A stretch of 51,654 nt of DNA. Source: Paraburkholderia tuberum STM678. GTDB taxonomy: Bacteria > Pseudomonadota > Gammaproteobacteria > Burkholderiales > Burkholderiaceae. The notes below the pieces were generated by a model. That model did not search any database, had not been told where the DNA came from, and worked only from the letters and a program-made list of their open reading frames with translations. The translations under genes were made by a program, and so were the position numbers. Where the stretch lies: NCBI RefSeq assembly GCF_902833905.1, contig NZ_CADFGP010000049.1, positions 1 to 51,654 of the forward strand, written 5' to 3'. Shown here in pieces: positions 24,349-32,989 of the stretch. Within the stretch, counting starts at the first letter, position 1. Every line of letters starts with the position of its first letter.

Positions 24349-25759
24349 CCATTCGGCTCCTAGTCACCGCCGGCCTCTCGTGGGCCCACGGCTTGGCGCT
24401 TTCGAACGCAGCCGCAGCACGGAAGATGTCTGTTTCACAATTGATCTTCGCTACCATTTGCAGGCCTACGGGCAAGCCTCCGGAGGTGAATCCAACTGGA
24501 ATCGACGCGGCAGGTTGGCCCGTGAGGTTGAATGGATAGGTGTAATACTGCCAAGTGCAAAGGTTGCGTCCTTCTGGCTGCCCTGGTACGTCAACGTTGA
24601 TGTCGCACGCCGGAATTGGCATGGTCGGCGACAAGAGCAGATCGAATGGCTCGAAGAAGGACCGGACCTTCTCGCGGAACTCATACCGTTCGAACACTTT
24701 TTCGTAATATTGCAGCAGGCTTTGGTCCAATGCATTGTCCAGGACCCTGGCTACTGATTTGTCGAGTAGTTCGCGCGATTCCAGCAAGGTTTTTCTCAAG
24801 CGCGTTCCCACGCCGGCATAAAACTCAGCCGTCCAGAGGTCGGCGGGATCACTCCCGATTCCTTCCTCCAGAATTACCACTTCACAGCCCATGTCTTCAA
24901 ACAACCTCAACGCCGACTCGGCGATGCTTACGACGTCAGAATCTGCCTTTGCGTATCCAAGGGTCGGACTCCACGCGATGCGCATCCGTTCAACAGGTTG
25001 TTCGCACGCTCCAAGGAAATCCGGCACCGTGCCAAGCTGCGAAAATGGATCGCGACGGTCACCGCCAGAAATCGCGGTGAGGAGCAACGCTGCGTCGCGT
25101 ACCGTGCGAGCGAGCGGGCCGACATGTCCCAAAGTGGGCGTTGCGGATGCAGGGAAAACCGGCACGCGTGCGAACTGAGGCTTGATCCCGAAGAGTCCGC
25201 AGAAGGAGGCGGGGGCACGGATTGATCCGCCGCCATCCGTACCCAGGGCGAACGGCGTAATGCCTGCAGCAACGCTGGCTGCTGCGCCGCAGCTCGAGCC
25301 GCCTGGCGTCTTGGAGAGGTTCCATGGGTTTCGCGTAATGCCGGTAAGAGGGGAGTCTCCGACGGCTTTGCAACCGAACTCGCTAGTAGTCGTCTTACCG
25401 ACGATGCATGCGCCCGCTGCCTTCACGCGTTCAACCGAAGGTGCGTCATAGGCGGCAATGTTCGCCTCCATTGCTAGAGAGCCGAAGGTCTGACGAACAC
25501 CGTCTACTGCAATGAGGTCCTTGACCGAAATCGGGAGGCCGTGCAACACGCCAAGCGTTTCGCCTCTCATGACCGCTTGTTCCGCACGGCGGGCGCTGTC
25601 AAAGGCGAGTTCCGGCGTCAAAGTTGCGAAGCAGTTCAGTTCAGGCTCGAGCGCGTCGACGCGCTCGTAGACCTGTTTCAAAAGTTCGACCGGAGAGACT
25701 TGCTTTTTCGCAATCGCGTCTCGCATTTCGAGCGCGGTAGTGAAATGAGAGGAATACAC
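24302..25759 (-). CDS. amidase signature family hydrolase
   Basis: A 485-residue amidase signature enzyme, hydrolysing an amide to acid and ammonia. The Ser-cisSer-Lys triad is visible: Lys in LPISVKDLIAVDG, Ser in the Gly/Ser-rich PGGSSCGAAASVAAG, and Ser in GTDGGGSIRAPASFCG. GTG start at 25759 with an AAGG site, 18 bp after the COG0523 gene, so the two are an operon. The C-terminus passes the usual PWAHERP end and runs about 20 residues into the overlapping LysR fragment, which may be an acquired tail. Substrate unknown; similar enzymes accept aryl or aliphatic amides. Confidence 0.88.
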   Translation of the reverse strand: MYSSHFTTALEMRDAIAKKQVSPVELLKQVYERVDALEPELNCFATLTPELAFDSARRAEQAVMRGETLGVLHGLPISVKDLIAVDGVRQTFGSLAMEANIAAYDAPSVERVKAAGACIVGKTTTSEFGCKAVGDSPLTGITRNPWNLSKTPGGSSCGAAASVAAGITPFALGTDGGGSIRAPASFCGLFGIKPQFARVPVFPASATPTLGHVGPLARTVRDAALLLTAISGGDRRDPFSQLGTVPDFLGACEQPVERMRIAWSPTLGYAKADSDVVSIAESALRLFEDMGCEVVILEEGIGSDPADLWTAEFYAGVGTRLRKTLLESRELLDKSVARVLDNALDQSLLQYYEKVFERYEFREKVRSFFEPFDLLLSPTMPIPACDINVDVPGQPEGRNLCTWQYYTYPFNLTGQPAASIPVGFTSGGLPVGLQMVAKINCETDIFRAAAAFESAKPWAHERPAVTRSRMDAVRFERPATANLHY

Positions 25760-25777
25760 TTCGTAGCACCTTCTTGC

Positions 25778-26884
25778 TTAAACCATGACGATGCCGTGCC
25801 TTACCGCGTCGGCGCTACTTGTGATGCATGCGCTAAAAGCTGTAGTGATGCTTTCTCGTGCAAGATTTTTTCCGATGATGACGAGACGCGTCTCATGAAC
25901 CCCGCGAGGCCACGCGTCTGCATAGGTGAGCGGGCTGAAAATGTCCTGCACACCCTGCAGGATGATCGGACGGTCAGCGCCCGGGAACTTGATTAGCCCC
26001 TTGACTCGATAGAGATTGCCCCCGTAGTCCTGGGTGAGTTGGGTCAGGAAGGCGAGGAACCTTTCATAGTCAACCGCCTCAGACTCCCGGAAACTCACCG
26101 AGGAGACGTCAACATGGTGGTGCGGATCATGATGGTGGTGCGCACCAGAGCCGCATAAAGCGCGGTGGTCCTCCTCCGACGCGTGGTACGAATCACTGTC
26201 TACGCCAATCCAGTTGGTGACCGACGTTTCCCGAGTGCTTGGATCGAATAAGCCAAGGTCGAGCAGCTCGACCGGGGCCACGTCGCCGAAGCTAACTGTC
26301 TTCTTTGCAGCGATGGGGTTCAGCGCCTCGACCAGTGAGACGGCCGAGCGGTACTGTTCGACATCTACCAGATCGCGCTTGTTGAAGATGATCTTGTCAG
26401 CCAGCGCAATCTGGCGCTCCGCTTCTGGCGCGTTCTGCAACTGGTCTTCCACATGTCTCAGGTCAACCAGCGTTACGATTGCATCGAGACGGTATGTGAG
26501 ATTCAGCGACATATCCGTGTAGAACGCCTGTGCGAGCGGGAGAGGATTCGCAATTCCGGTCGTCTCAATAAGGACGCGATCAAAGTCAACCTTGGGTTCG
26601 GCCAGGGCCGCCTTCCGCATATACAGCTTGTATAACGCTTCCATCAGGTCGTCTTTGCTCGAGCAACAGATGCAGCCGTTACTCAGCTCCAACATGTCCT
26701 CGGACGCACGGGTGATGAGATCCCCGTCGATGCCGATTTCGCCGAACTCATTCACAATGACCGCGACCTTCCCGGAGTCGCGGCTTGAAAGGATGCGGTT
26801 GACCAGCGTCGTTTTGCCCGCGCCAAGGAAACCTGTCAGGAGCGTTATAGGGATTCGTTGATCGTTGTCAGCGTCGGTGTTCAT
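25778..26884 (-). CDS. COG0523 GTPase (CobW/P47K-type putative metallochaperone)
   Basis: A 368-residue GTPase of the COG0523 family, which delivers metals (Zn, Co, Fe) to target enzymes. Walker A is TGFLGAGKTTLVNR; the family's CxCC metal site is NGCICCSSKDD; Walker B lies in VLIETTGIANP and the guanine motif is FNKRDLVD. A His-rich loop (HHHHDPHHHVD) separates the GTPase from the CobW C-terminal domain and could store or sense metal. It sits between a cyclase-family metallohydrolase and an amidase. Fe-type nitrile hydratase operons also pair an amidase with such a protein, but no nitrile hydratase genes are here. Confidence 0.9.
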   Translation of the reverse strand: MNTDADNDQRIPITLLTGFLGAGKTTLVNRILSSRDSGKVAVIVNEFGEIGIDGDLITRASEDMLELSNGCICCSSKDDLMEALYKLYMRKAALAEPKVDFDRVLIETTGIANPLPLAQAFYTDMSLNLTYRLDAIVTLVDLRHVEDQLQNAPEAERQIALADKIIFNKRDLVDVEQYRSAVSLVEALNPIAAKKTVSFGDVAPVELLDLGLFDPSTRETSVTNWIGVDSDSYHASEEDHRALCGSGAHHHHDPHHHVDVSSVSFRESEAVDYERFLAFLTQLTQDYGGNLYRVKGLIKFPGADRPIILQGVQDIFSPLTYADAWPRGVHETRLVIIGKNLARESITTAFSACITSSADAVRHGIVMV

Positions 26885-26971
26885 CTTCAGGCCTGGTCAG
26901 TTGCTTGGTTTGCGGGCGGGACCCCTAGCAAGTCCCCGTGAGAAGTGCTCAAAACATCAGTCCAAGACGAA

Positions 26972-27673
26972 TCAATCGTTCAGCACGGCCCAGGCCCGCA
27001 CTGGCGATCCGCTTCCATTTTGGATCTTCAGCGGCGGCCCGTAGAACATGAATTCACCCTTGCCGACCAGCTCTTCGAGATTCACGAGCCATTCGTAGTG
27101 GGTGATGCCACGGTCGCGGCACACGCGGTGGCTCGGAAACAGGTTATGCGACGGTTTGTCAGTGGAAGGTCCCTCCACGCCGTGGAGTTTCGAGCCGCGA
27201 TCCGCAAGCCAATGCGTGGCTTCCGCGGTAAGTCCTGGATTACTCCATACGACTTTCAAGTCCGGGTAGTGGCGTTTGTGCAGACCCGTGTTCATGAGCA
27301 CGATGTGTTCGTCGATCTTCACCCCCGCCTTTTCTTCCGCTTCTTCGAGGTCTCGGACGTCAATGTCGCCCAAATCGGGGATGTGCGTCATGTCGAGGCA
27401 CACCGCTTTCCCCATGAACATCGACAATGGCATCTCGTCGACCGGCGCACCATTGGGGTTGGTGTGGTAGAAGGCATCAACGTGCGTAGCGATGTGGTCC
27501 AGCGTGCTGATGAAGGTGGTCGCAAAAGTCATCGGGTCCTCAGGCACGCCCATACCCATCGAGAGCGACTTCTCGTGGGTGAGGTGAGGCGCAATGATGG
27601 GGCGTTGAAACAACTTGTGCGCCGGCATGTTGTCGGAAAGAGTCAATGTCAAATCTACGATTCGCTGCGCCAT
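26972..27673 (-). CDS. cyclase-family metal-dependent hydrolase
   Basis: A 233-residue cyclase-family protein, the group that includes bacterial kynurenine formamidase and isatin hydrolase, which hydrolyse cyclic or linear amides with Zn or Mn. The metal motif is in STLDHIATHVDAFYH: His-x3-His-x-Asp then His, close to the family HxGTHxDxPxH. The start at 27673 is set by a GGGAG site; upstream in-frame codons lack homology. First gene of the leftward operon cyclase, COG0523, amidase, and divergent from an IclR regulator. Physical linkage to a metallochaperone suggests metal delivery to this enzyme. Confidence 0.85.
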   Translation of the reverse strand: MAQRIVDLTLTLSDNMPAHKLFQRPIIAPHLTHEKSLSMGMGVPEDPMTFATTFISTLDHIATHVDAFYHTNPNGAPVDEMPLSMFMGKAVCLDMTHIPDLGDIDVRDLEEAEEKAGVKIDEHIVLMNTGLHKRHYPDLKVVWSNPGLTAEATHWLADRGSKLHGVEGPSTDKPSHNLFPSHRVCRDRGITHYEWLVNLEELVGKGEFMFYGPPLKIQNGSGSPVRAWAVLND

Positions 27674-27985
27674 GGTAAGTCTCCCTTTAGATATGTCTGC
27701 GTCCTGAGGCTGATGAGGACGGCAAATGATTTTCAACGTCTTGAACAGCTGCTCAGGCCCAATCCGCAATACGGACTTCCAGAGCAAATTTTGGATTCGA
27801 GCGGTGCTCGATTACCCCAGGATAGTGCTCAGCGAGACTGCTTAAGCCGCTGATAAATCGATTTTGTCCCTTCGATACAACCATAACCTCGCAAATTTCA
27901 AACAACAACAGCGCAGCCTCAAAAATGAGTCCGCTTTGTGGACTATTTGGGTGTAGCATGATTGCTTTGATGGACGCACCACGCC
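27674..27985. promoter_or_regulatory. divergent promoter region, cyclase operon / iclR
   Basis: The gap between the cyclase gene and the divergent IclR gene. The inverted repeat AGTCC-N7-GGACT at 27928-27944 (core TCCGCTTTGTGGAC, 27930-27943) lies 42 bp before the IclR start and recurs, with two changed bases, upstream of the SDR operon at 32363-32376. Probable IclR binding site. Confidence 0.55.
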
Positions 27986-28813
27986 ATGAACACTGAGAGC
28001 CAAGCGTCAGCGATGAGCAAAGGATCGGGAACGCAGAGCATCGAACGCGCTGCTCGAATCTTGCGAGAAATCGCTTCATTCAGCGTGCATGGGTTGCGCC
28101 TATCAGACTTGGCCACTCAATTGAAGCTGGAAAGGCCAACAATCCATCGAATCCTAAGTTGTTTGGTGCGGGAAGGGCTGGTGATGCAGCACCCACAATC
28201 GCGTCGGTATCTCCTCGGCCATAACTTGTACGAGCTCGGCTTGACAGCGGCAACACAATTCAAATTGCAGGCAATCTGCGAGCCTTCGATGAAACGGATT
28301 GCCGAATCAACGGGGGATATTGCGTTTTTGACGATTCGTAGCGACTCTGATGCAATCTCGATAGCAAGAGTTGAGGGCGGCCAACCCGTGACGGTGCCCG
28401 CTATACAGATTGGCGTGCATCGACCGCTGGGAGTGGGCGCCGGCAGTCTAGCGCTGTTGATGCTCCTTCCCGACGACGAAATCTCTCGAATTTGCCACGC
28501 CAACGCAAAGCGGCTCTTCACCTATGGTCGATTGTCAGTACCCTCGTTACTCAAGATCGTGAAGCACTCTCAAGACATGGGCTATGCCACGCATGACAGC
28601 AGTCTCATCCCGGGGCTCAGCGGAGTGGGGACAGTGATTCGTGACAGCGGGGGTGCGCCGCTTGCCGCGCTGAGCGTGACTGTGTTGGCCGAAAGCTTGC
28701 CGGCCGCTCGGCAGCAAGAGCTCATTTCATTGCTGCGAACGGAGTCTCGCATTATCCAGAACCTCGTGCATCAGGCTAACCTCGACATCTCTGACTTGCG
28801 CGGTCGTGTCTGA
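27986..28813 (+). CDS. IclR-family transcriptional regulator
   Basis: A 275-residue IclR regulator. The winged helix is at about residues 18-85 (SIERAARILREIASF, LRLSDLATQLKLERPTIHRI, SRRYLLGHNLYELG) and the GAF-like effector domain follows, with GVHRPLGVGAGSLALL and DSGGAPLAALSVT. The ATG at 27986 is one option; an in-frame Met nine codons later also fits. Divergent from the cyclase operon and convergent with the MFS gene, from which a hairpin separates it. The operator-like repeat shared with the SDR promoter suggests it controls both arms. Effector probably an acid of the pathway. Confidence 0.9.
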   Translation: MNTESQASAMSKGSGTQSIERAARILREIASFSVHGLRLSDLATQLKLERPTIHRILSCLVREGLVMQHPQSRRYLLGHNLYELGLTAATQFKLQAICEPSMKRIAESTGDIAFLTIRSDSDAISIARVEGGQPVTVPAIQIGVHRPLGVGAGSLALLMLLPDDEISRICHANAKRLFTYGRLSVPSLLKIVKHSQDMGYATHDSSLIPGLSGVGTVIRDSGGAPLAALSVTVLAESLPAARQQELISLLRTESRIIQNLVHQANLDISDLRGRV

Positions 28814-29002
28814 AGGAGTTGATGGAGGTCGAGGCGGTCTTCCGCTTCGGGCACAGGAAAAGAAGTCCAACTAGAGAGGAAAGGGCATTGTCGACTTTCT
28901 GAACTGGGGGAGGCGGGCAGGAATCGGGTCGGGGAGAGCAACTGGGCTATTGCTCAATCTCGAAGGAGACGAGTCTGCTGGTGAGCCCCTAACACCGATG
29001 AG

Positions 29003-29060
29003 GTGTCAAAGCGCAGGCGCGGCGCACTGCTGGTCGTTGCTCCCGCGCCTGCTTTCACAC
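29003..29060. terminator. bidirectional terminator hairpin
   Basis: GCAGGCGCGG (29013-29022) pairs with CCGCGCCTGC (29043-29052); pairing continues with AAAGC/GCTTT and GTG/CAC outside, around a 20-nt loop. It lies between the convergent IclR (+) and MFS (-) genes. Confidence 0.75.
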
Positions 29061-29067
29061 TAAGATG

Positions 29068-30480
29068 TTATTCGATTGCTGCGCTGTAGCGGCCGAGCTC
29101 CTGTGCTGCGACCAAGCTCGGCTCGTGCACCGGTTCGCTCCAAGTATGCTCTTCCGGATCAACGTGACGCGTGGCGAAGATCAGCAAGCCGGAGAGAAAA
29201 CAGGGAACTGCACCGAAGAACAGGCCGGCGTGAAGCCAATCACTTCCGGAGCTAAGCGCGGCGGTGATGCCGAGACCCGCCAAGATCGCTCCAATCGGGC
29301 CCATTGCATGGACAATGGCGCTGCCGGTGCCTCGGATAGCCGTCGGATAGCTCTCACCGATGAAAAAGAGCGCAGCTGCGTACGGGCCGTTCAGAAAGAA
29401 CAGGCCGAGACTGTAGAGTCCGACGACCACGTAGAGGTCGTGTGGGCCGTAGAGCATCCCTGCAAAAGCGAAGCCCCCGAGCATCCAGCCAAGAGCCAGC
29501 GTGTTTCGACGGCCGATCTTGTCGCCGATGAAGCCGTGCGAAAGGTAACCGACGTAGCCGACGACGTTGGACAGGACGAGAATCAGGAGAGAGTTCTCAA
29601 AGGAAACGTGGTGGACTTGAGTCAGGACAGTTGTACCGAGCACGCCAAAAACTTGAATCGCGGACCAGTTGAGGAGCAAACCACCACCGAGAACGAGCGT
29701 CGGACGCAGAGACTCCCCGCGGAAGGCCGCCCAGACGCCCGCCGACGAATGCTGCTCGTAGTCGATCCCGTGGCGCTCCGCGATCTTGCGTGCAGCAGCC
29801 TCTTCACCGCGGTCCCGAAGCTCCTTCACATGTTTGTGCAGAAGAAACTGTGGGCTTTCCTTCAGGCGACGGGTCATGAAGAAGATGACGATGGCCGGAA
29901 AAGTGGCAAAGACAAAGCAGCCTTGCCAACCTATGCGGGGCAGCAGCAATGCCGTGAGACCGGCTGCGACCAGCGCACCAATCGGCCAGCCACCCTGAAC
30001 CAAGCTATAGATGAAGCCCTTCCGCTTGTTGAGGCGAGCATCGTTAGCAGCGGTGTAGAGTTCATTGAGATAGGTTGCGTTGACCGTCTCCTCGGCGTAT
30101 CCGAGACCAGAGAGCGACCGAATCAAAATCAGAGGCCAGCGCCCGAGCGATCCGCCGACCACGGTCAACCCGGAGCAGACCGCAGCGCCTGCGACGGTGA
30201 ACAGCAAGCTATTTTTTCGTCCCGCTTTATCGAGAATTGGCCCGATTACGAAAGCAATCAAAGCGGTTCCCGCCGCAACCAGGGTTGCGATTTCTGCCTG
30301 CTCGGCGGCATCCCACTTGTAGTGGGAACCGATTTCTGGAAGAAGGGTGCCGAACAGAATAAAGTCATAGACCGCAAACACCCAAGCGAAGAAAGCAACA
30401 ATGGTCGCTCGCTTTACATCACTGGGCAGTATCGGATCGACCCGAAAATCGTTCGATTGGGGATTTTTGAACTTAGCCAT
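29068..30480 (-). CDS. MFS permease
   Basis: A 470-residue major facilitator superfamily transporter with 12 predicted membrane helices. The MFS loop motifs are GPILDKAGRKNSLLF between helices 2 and 3 and GFIGDKIGRRNTLAL between helices 8 and 9, the sugar-porter/MHS-like style. The N-terminal DVKRATIVAFFAWVFAVYDF and the Asp-rich first helix fit proton-coupled uptake of organic acids. GGAG precedes the ATG. It is last in the leftward SDR-SDR-MFS operon. Likely the importer for the substrate of the two dehydrogenases or of the amidase pathway. Confidence 0.88.
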   Translation of the reverse strand: MAKFKNPQSNDFRVDPILPSDVKRATIVAFFAWVFAVYDFILFGTLLPEIGSHYKWDAAEQAEIATLVAAGTALIAFVIGPILDKAGRKNSLLFTVAGAAVCSGLTVVGGSLGRWPLILIRSLSGLGYAEETVNATYLNELYTAANDARLNKRKGFIYSLVQGGWPIGALVAAGLTALLLPRIGWQGCFVFATFPAIVIFFMTRRLKESPQFLLHKHVKELRDRGEEAAARKIAERHGIDYEQHSSAGVWAAFRGESLRPTLVLGGGLLLNWSAIQVFGVLGTTVLTQVHHVSFENSLLILVLSNVVGYVGYLSHGFIGDKIGRRNTLALGWMLGGFAFAGMLYGPHDLYVVVGLYSLGLFFLNGPYAAALFFIGESYPTAIRGTGSAIVHAMGPIGAILAGLGITAALSSGSDWLHAGLFFGAVPCFLSGLLIFATRHVDPEEHTWSEPVHEPSLVAAQELGRYSAAIE

Positions 30481-30628
30481 TTTGGACTAACTCCTTCGCC
30501 TCGCGGAAAAAGTAAGCACGTTCTTCAGGTTTTCAAAAGTACTACTGATATTGAAGACCGGTGGTTGGTACGGAGAGGGTCAGCGAGCCGCAACTCGAGC
30601 GGTTGAACGCTTTGGTTACGGCCAGCGG

Positions 30629-31375
30629 TTAAATCATGTAGTCGCCGCCATTCGGGTTAATGGTTGCCCCCAAAAAGTAGGAGCCGGCGTCGGATGCAAG
30701 TAGCACAGCCGCAGGTGCGATTTCGTCGACGGAGGCTGCTCGGCCGATCGGGAGTTCCGCAAGTTTTGCGCGCCGGAACGTTTCCGGGAGGCTGCGGAAC
30801 AGCTCCGTGTCCACAGGTCCTGGGCAGATGGCATTTGCAGTAATCCCTTGGTCAGCCACCTCGTACGCGAGCGAACGCGTGAATCCAATCACGCCTGCCT
30901 TGGCTGCAGCGTAGTGGGAGAGCTCTTTCGCCCCTTTATGGGCGAGTTGAGAGCTGATGTTGATGATCCGCCCGTGCTTCCGTTCGCGCATTCCGGGAAG
31001 GACGGCGCGAGTGCACAGAAAGACACTGCGCAGGTTAATCAACATCATGCGGTCCCACATGTCCGTCGGCATGTCTACGACATAGGACGCTGATTCGATT
31101 CCCGCATTGTTCACAAGGATATCGATGCGCCCAAGTGCGAAGATGGCGGTCTCTACTGCTGCGTTGATTTGCGATTCGTCACCGACATCCGCAGAAATGG
31201 CCACGCCTTTCACGCCGAGGTCCCTGATTCGCGCTGCGGTCTGCTCCGCGTCTTCTTTCCGTCGGTCGAGTACCGCTACCTCGGCACCTTCTTTCGCGAA
31301 CGCCATGGCGATAGCTTGACCGATGCCGCGCGCGCCCCCTGTGACTAGCGCTGTCTTTCCAATTAGGCTGCTCAT
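30629..31375 (-). CDS. SDR-family oxidoreductase (FabG-like)
   Basis: A 248-residue short-chain dehydrogenase. The cofactor motif is TGGARGIGQAIAMAF (TGxxxGxG); DRRKED after the second strand suggests NAD preference is uncertain; NNAG is present; the catalytic Ser is in IINISSQLAHKG and Tyr/Lys in SHYAAAKAG. The C-terminal LASDAGSYFLGATINPNGGDY is typical. It follows the other SDR gene by 42 bp in the same operon. FabG-like SDRs in catabolic clusters usually oxidise a secondary alcohol to a ketone. Confidence 0.88.
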   Translation of the reverse strand: MSSLIGKTALVTGGARGIGQAIAMAFAKEGAEVAVLDRRKEDAEQTAARIRDLGVKGVAISADVGDESQINAAVETAIFALGRIDILVNNAGIESASYVVDMPTDMWDRMMLINLRSVFLCTRAVLPGMRERKHGRIINISSQLAHKGAKELSHYAAAKAGVIGFTRSLAYEVADQGITANAICPGPVDTELFRSLPETFRRAKLAELPIGRAASVDEIAPAAVLLASDAGSYFLGATINPNGGDYMI

Positions 31376-31417
31376 GCTTGGCCTCCAATATGAATAGGAT
31401 GAGTTGCGAGCTGCGAC

Positions 31418-32194
31418 TTAGTGACTTTGGATGACAAGTCCGCCATCGACCGTGATCGTCTGCCCCGTAAGGTATCGAGCCTTGTCCGAGACCATGAATG
31501 TGATGACGTCGGCCATGTCTTCCGGTTCGCCTACGCGACCAAGCGGGATAGAACCCGAAACCTGGTCGAGGCCTGCAGCGCCGAGCGAGTGCTGTTCGGA
31601 GAGCGCTTGGGCGGTGCGGATGAAGCCGGGCGCCAGCCCGTTGACTCGGATTCCGTGACGGCCGAGCTCGACTGCAAGACCGCGCACAAGCCCAACTACG
31701 CCCGACTTGGCAGCTGAGTAGTGGGCATGCTCATCCCAACCGTAGGCGACGCCCATAATCGACGAAACGGCCACGATATTGCCGGCTCCCTTGTTTTTCA
31801 TGCCCGGCAGAGCAGCCCGGATGATGCGGAACACACCCTTCAGATCAATGTCCATCGTGTGGTCCCACTTTTCGTCGGTCAATTCATCCAGCGGGACCTT
31901 ATGCGCGATGCCCGCGTTCGCGATGACGGAGTCGAGCGCACCATACTGCTCTTCGACGGTCGCGACGATTTCATTGCATGCCGCGGTATCTCGAACGTTC
32001 AGCGGGTAGAAGTCAGCTTTGCCTCCGGCTTCACGAATCTCTGCCGCGACTGCCTGTCCCTCAGCCTGAAGAACGTCGGCAAGTATGACCCTGTAATCGA
32101 GAACGCCAAATGCTTTCGCCGTGGCGCGACCGATCCCGATCCCGGCGCCTGTGATCAAAACGACTTTCTCGTCCTCGTTGGTACTGTTACTCAT
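31418..32194 (-). CDS. SDR-family oxidoreductase
   Basis: A 258-residue short-chain dehydrogenase, first gene of the SDR-SDR-MFS operon. TGAGIGIGRATAKAF binds the cofactor and the Asp in VILADVLQAEG at the end of strand two indicates NAD. NAG is in VIANAGIAH; the catalytic Ser is in IVAVSSIMG and Tyr/Lys in AHYSAAKSG. AGGA lies before the ATG. Sequence differs clearly from the neighbouring SDR, so the pair is not a recent duplication and may catalyse successive steps. Confidence 0.88.
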   Translation of the reverse strand: MSNSTNEDEKVVLITGAGIGIGRATAKAFGVLDYRVILADVLQAEGQAVAAEIREAGGKADFYPLNVRDTAACNEIVATVEEQYGALDSVIANAGIAHKVPLDELTDEKWDHTMDIDLKGVFRIIRAALPGMKNKGAGNIVAVSSIMGVAYGWDEHAHYSAAKSGVVGLVRGLAVELGRHGIRVNGLAPGFIRTAQALSEQHSLGAAGLDQVSGSIPLGRVGEPEDMADVITFMVSDKARYLTGQTITVDGGLVIQSH

Positions 32195-32362
32195 TGTGGA
32201 GTCCTAATTATGGTGTGTTTTCAATCGGGCAATTTAGTGGCCGCTGCGTGTACATCTTGGGCGGGATCGCTGCGTTGGCGCAGTCTTGGTCGGCCGTCGT
32301 CTTACATGAGGTCAACTATAGAGGCGTCACAGTTGTTTGCAACAGCGCCGAAAACAAACGAT

Positions 32363-32376
32363 TCCGCAATGTGGAC
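32363..32376. promoter_or_regulatory. IclR-operator-like motif TCCGCAATGTGGAC
   Basis: It matches TCCGCTTTGTGGAC in the cyclase/iclR gap at 12 of 14 positions, and has the same TCC...GGA symmetry. It lies about 170 bp upstream of the first SDR gene, somewhat distant but within reach for a class regulator that also activates. Confidence 0.45.
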
Positions 32377-32765
32377 AAGAGTACAAACCCCGATACCTCT
32401 GGCTTTTGCTTCGCCGGAATCAGGAATCCGGCGCAGATTTGGTGCATGGATAGTAGCTAAGTTGCTGATTTTAGGTGCACAAATCTCTTCATTGGTGCGT
32501 TGAGTGCGTCAACGGATGTAGAGAGCGCTCAGCCGTTGGCTAACTCAGAAGCCGGAGATATCCACGATATGGAGGGCGCGGCGCGAAGCAGGCGCAGGCG
32601 GCAGTGGAAAGGTGAGGGAGCGAATCAAGCCTGCGATCCCAGCGAAACGTAAGTCGGTCCCCAGCACTTCGCGTGCCCCGGCGGGGAGATCCGGGGCGTT
32701 CAGCCATGCGGCCAGCTGGGCCCAGGGTAGTTGACAACGGACGGGCGGTGACGTTGCAACGGCAT

Positions 32766-32838
32766 GTATTCCATAATCGTATAGATAAAGCATTATTCTT
32801 CATTATAAAGGCATGTCAATCGCCGCTAGTATGCAGAG
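32766..32838 (+). promoter_or_regulatory. uxuA-side copy of a ~73-bp promoter block
   Basis: This block aligns with 37441-37513 upstream of the M24 peptidase gene: both start GTATTCC, share an ATCG..TATAG segment, TTCATTATAAAnGCAT with a TATAAA -10-like core, and end near CTAnTATG.AGAG. The shared LysR-type gene (36431-37426) lies next to the second copy. It probably holds a LysR site plus promoter for uxuAB-iolB. Confidence 0.65.
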
Positions 32839-32989
32839 TCCTGGCTGCGCCCCCGCGTGAACCCGACAGGCGCACGGCGTCCATTCGCCGTCTCGCCGCG
32901 CTGGGCCGATGCGGAAGGGCCGAACCAACCATTCACTGATGCGCAGCGTCGTCGACGGCGAGGCGAGCGTGTGAGGAGGAGACTCGATC

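Larger units (their letters stand above)
32195..32989. other. long regulatory gap between the SDR operon and uxuA
   Basis: No firm gene. It holds an IclR-operator-like motif (32363-32376) and the promoter block of uxuA (32766-32838), listed separately. A minus-strand frame at 32545-32793 encodes 82 plausible residues (LPWAQLAAWL, REVLGTDLRFAGIAGLI) but starts inside the uxuA promoter block and has no ribosome binding site; I treat it as a possible remnant only. Confidence 0.45.
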
